Both the position numbers and the translations under genes were made by a program. Below are positions 62,316 through 64,000 of a stretch of 64,000 nucleotides of DNA, piece by piece (the stretch's first letter is position 1; each line of letters opens with the position of its first letter). Source of the DNA: Casuarina equisetifolia (lineage: Eukaryota > Streptophyta > Magnoliopsida > Fagales > Casuarinaceae); the NCBI GenBank assembly GCA_028551475.1, contig CM052354.1:12669172-12733171 (forward strand), read 5' to 3'. A model generated the notes under the pieces. The model made no database searches and was not told the origin of the DNA. It worked only from the letters and a program-made list of their open reading frames with translations.

Positions 62316-62320
62316 TGTGC

Positions 62321-62540
62321 TGTCATGAATTTCTTTTATGATCACAGGTATGAGAGTTGAGTCTGAAGGTAAGTAAATCTTGTTCTTATAGGTCAAAACC
62401 CCATCCCTATAAAGCCATGGTCCTATTGCTTCTCCTGTAATCACCTTCTCAACCAACTCTTATGCCTTTGGATCACTTTTGATTGCTTCTTTAAATGATT
62501 GTAGCCATTGAGGGTACGGTGTAGAAATTGCAACAAACTC
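62321..62540 (-). pseudogene. gypsy integrase N-terminus (5' side of the inserted LTR)
   Basis: Minus-strand frame: PYPQWLQSFKEAIKSDPKA, stop, then GPWLYRDGVLTYKNKIYLPS and IKEIHDST, the start of the integrase H2C2 region. It is cut at the target duplication and continues beyond the LTR with the CEVC block. Confidence 0.75.
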
Positions 62541-63070
62541 TCCTGACTAAGATTCCTCCGTTTCCTTTTCCCTTCGGCGAGACAGTCCATCAGCCACCAC
62601 GTTTTCTCGACCAGTTTTGTACTCTATCACAAAATCATAACCCAACAGTTTAAGCAACCATTTTTGTTGTGTGGGTGTGACTATCTTTTGTTCTTGCAGG
62701 AACTTCAAGCTCTTCTGATCCGTTCTGATGATGAATTGGCTCCCTAGTAGATAATGCCGCCACTTCTAGACTGCCATTATAATGGCCAACATCTCTCGTT
62801 CATATGTGGAGAGCCTCAAGTGATGCCTATGTAATTCCTTGTTGAAGAATGCTATTGGCCGCTTGTCTTGGGAGAGAACAGCTCCGACACCATATCCGGA
62901 TGTGTCACACTCTAACACAAAAGGCTGGGAGAAATCTAGTAACCTTAAAATGGGGGCTCTCGTCAGCATAGCCTTCAATTTGATCAAAGGCATTTTGGGT
63001 CCTTTCATTCTAGCCGAAAGAATCTTTTTTGAGTAAATCTGTAAGGGGAGCTATGATCTTCCCATAGCCC
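62541..63070 (-). pseudogene. gypsy RT thumb and RNase H
   Basis: Minus-strand frame 62766-63008: KAMLTRAPILRLLDFSQPFV, LECDTSGYGVGAVLSQD and AFFNKELHRHHLRLSTYERE, the RNase H domain with its first Asp (CD). One frameshift near 63008 separates it from the RT (AFDQI continues in another frame). Further RNase H blocks continue below 62766 with a stop (about 62770). Confidence 0.8.
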
Positions 63071-63081
63071 TCAATTAACCA

Positions 63082-63996
63082 CTAATAATACCATGCTGTC
63101 CCTAAAAACCCCTTCAAGGCTTTCACACTTTTTGGGATGAGCCATTGCACAATGGCTTCAACCTTACTAGGGTCCATAGATACCCCCTTTTCCCTGACTA
63201 CATGACCCAAGAATTTCAACTCCTTTCTACTAAATTCACATTTTGCTAATTTCATATATAATTGATTTTTTCTCAAGACCCCTAGAACCGTGTGTACATG
63301 TTCGAGATGCTCATTCCAACTCCTACTATAGACCAATATGTCATCAAAGAACACCAATACATATCTCCTTAAATGCTCTTGGAATACTACATTCATAAGG
63401 GATTGGAAGGTTAAGGGTCCGTTAGTGACCCTAAAAGGCATTACTAGGAACTCATAATGCCCATGGTGGGTTCTAAAAGCGGTCTTCTCCACATCTTCCT
63501 CTCTCATTCTCACTTGGTAGTATCCAGACCTTAAGTCCAACTTAGAAAAATACCTAACTCCATTTAATTCATCCAACAGCTCGTCTATGGTTGGAATTAG
63601 GAACTTATCCTTAACCATGTGTTTATTGAGCTCCCGGTAATCCACACATAACCTCCATGACCCATCAGATTTCTTTACCAATAACACTGGTGATGAGAAA
63701 GGGCTCTTACTAGGCCTAATTACCCCCTCCTCCAATAACTCCCTTACTAACCATTCTATCTCCCCCTTTTGGACATAAGGGTAATGGTAAGGACTAACGG
63801 ATATAAGTTCACCATCTCCTTTCAACACTCTTCGGTGATCATGGCTTCTTCTAGGTGGCAGCCCCTTGGGAGCTTGGAACACATCTCTGAATTGACTTAA
63901 GACACCTTCCATTTGCTGGTACTGACTAGGGTTAGACATTGCATGTTCTATTTTCTCCTTTTGTTCTCCTCCACCATCATTTACCAGCTGCACCAC
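63082..63996 (-). CDS. gypsy reverse transcriptase, partial open frame at the window edge
   Basis: An uninterrupted 304-residue frame reaching the right edge. The RT palm is complete: EGVIRPSKSPFSSPVLLVKK, DYRELNKHMVKDKFLIPTID, FSKLDLRSGYYQVRM (first catalytic Asp), TAFRTHHGHYEFLVMPF, then VLVFFDDILVYS with the FFDD polymerase motif at 63340-63351. The GLTNAP block reads RVTNGP. It ends shortly after KGFLG, where a stop precedes the connection to RNase H. The true upstream start lies outside the window. The element as a whole cannot make integrase, but the RT core shows few lesions. Confidence 0.85.
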   Translation of the reverse strand: MVQLVNDGGGEQKEKIEHAMSNPSQYQQMEGVLSQFRDVFQAPKGLPPRRSHDHRRVLKGDGELISVSPYHYPYVQKGEIEWLVRELLEEGVIRPSKSPFSSPVLLVKKSDGSWRLCVDYRELNKHMVKDKFLIPTIDELLDELNGVRYFSKLDLRSGYYQVRMREEDVEKTAFRTHHGHYEFLVMPFRVTNGPLTFQSLMNVVFQEHLRRYVLVFFDDILVYSRSWNEHLEHVHTVLGVLRKNQLYMKLAKCEFSRKELKFLGHVVREKGVSMDPSKVEAIVQWLIPKSVKALKGFLGTAWYY

Positions 63997-64000
63997 TAAG

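Overview
The window is plant nuclear DNA, most likely from a eudicot. Evidence: a CLE-type peptide gene, a squalene epoxidase gene with GT-AG introns, and dense layers of Ty1/copia and Ty3/gypsy LTR retrotransposon debris in AT-rich DNA. A woody species such as grapevine is possible, but nothing here proves it. Over two thirds of the window can be traced to retroelements. Nearly all are broken, so most open frames are relics.

Layout. 1-115 is a sliver of gypsy integrase. 1645-12209 holds two diverged copies of one copia family lying tail to tail, each with a recognisable 5' LTR, primer-binding site, gag, integrase, RT and RNase H. 12.8-14.3 kb is a third copia relic (minus). 14.87-21.26 kb is a fourth copia (minus) with its own LTR pair, split by two inserted solo LTRs. 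21.5-29.7 kb is a heavily decayed element bounded by similar LTR-like repeats and carrying two more solo LTRs. 30.0-31.9 kb is a gene island with one intact CLE gene (minus). 31.9-33.15 kb holds a 222-bp miniature LTR element (TRIM/SMART type) and a short copia-like pair of LTRs. 33.15-40.9 kb mixes copia and gypsy relics. 40.85-44.4 kb is lower-repeat DNA with a possible LTR and a 316-bp duplication. 44.4-53.8 kb is again retroelement mosaic. 54.06-54.33 kb has the last two exons of a DnaJ-domain gene. 55.79-58.9 kb is a squalene epoxidase pseudogene (minus). 59.0-64.0 kb is a chromodomain gypsy element (minus) running off the right edge.

One LTR family links the window. Seven near-complete solo LTRs and one split copy (1.2-1.75 kb) share a hairpin at the start, TG/CA ends and 5-bp target-site duplications. 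Four copies have perfect duplications: AACCT, CTTAG, TGTGC and GTGGA. Their 3' ends resemble Athila/Tat-type gypsy LTRs. No internal region of this family was recognised. The family occurs in two forms that share their downstream half but differ upstream.

Only the CLE gene looks like an intact host gene. The squalene epoxidase copy carries several nonsense and frameshift lesions, and the gypsy LTR lies at its 5' side. Exon and element boundaries were read by eye; percent identities are estimates by inspection, and no search was run.
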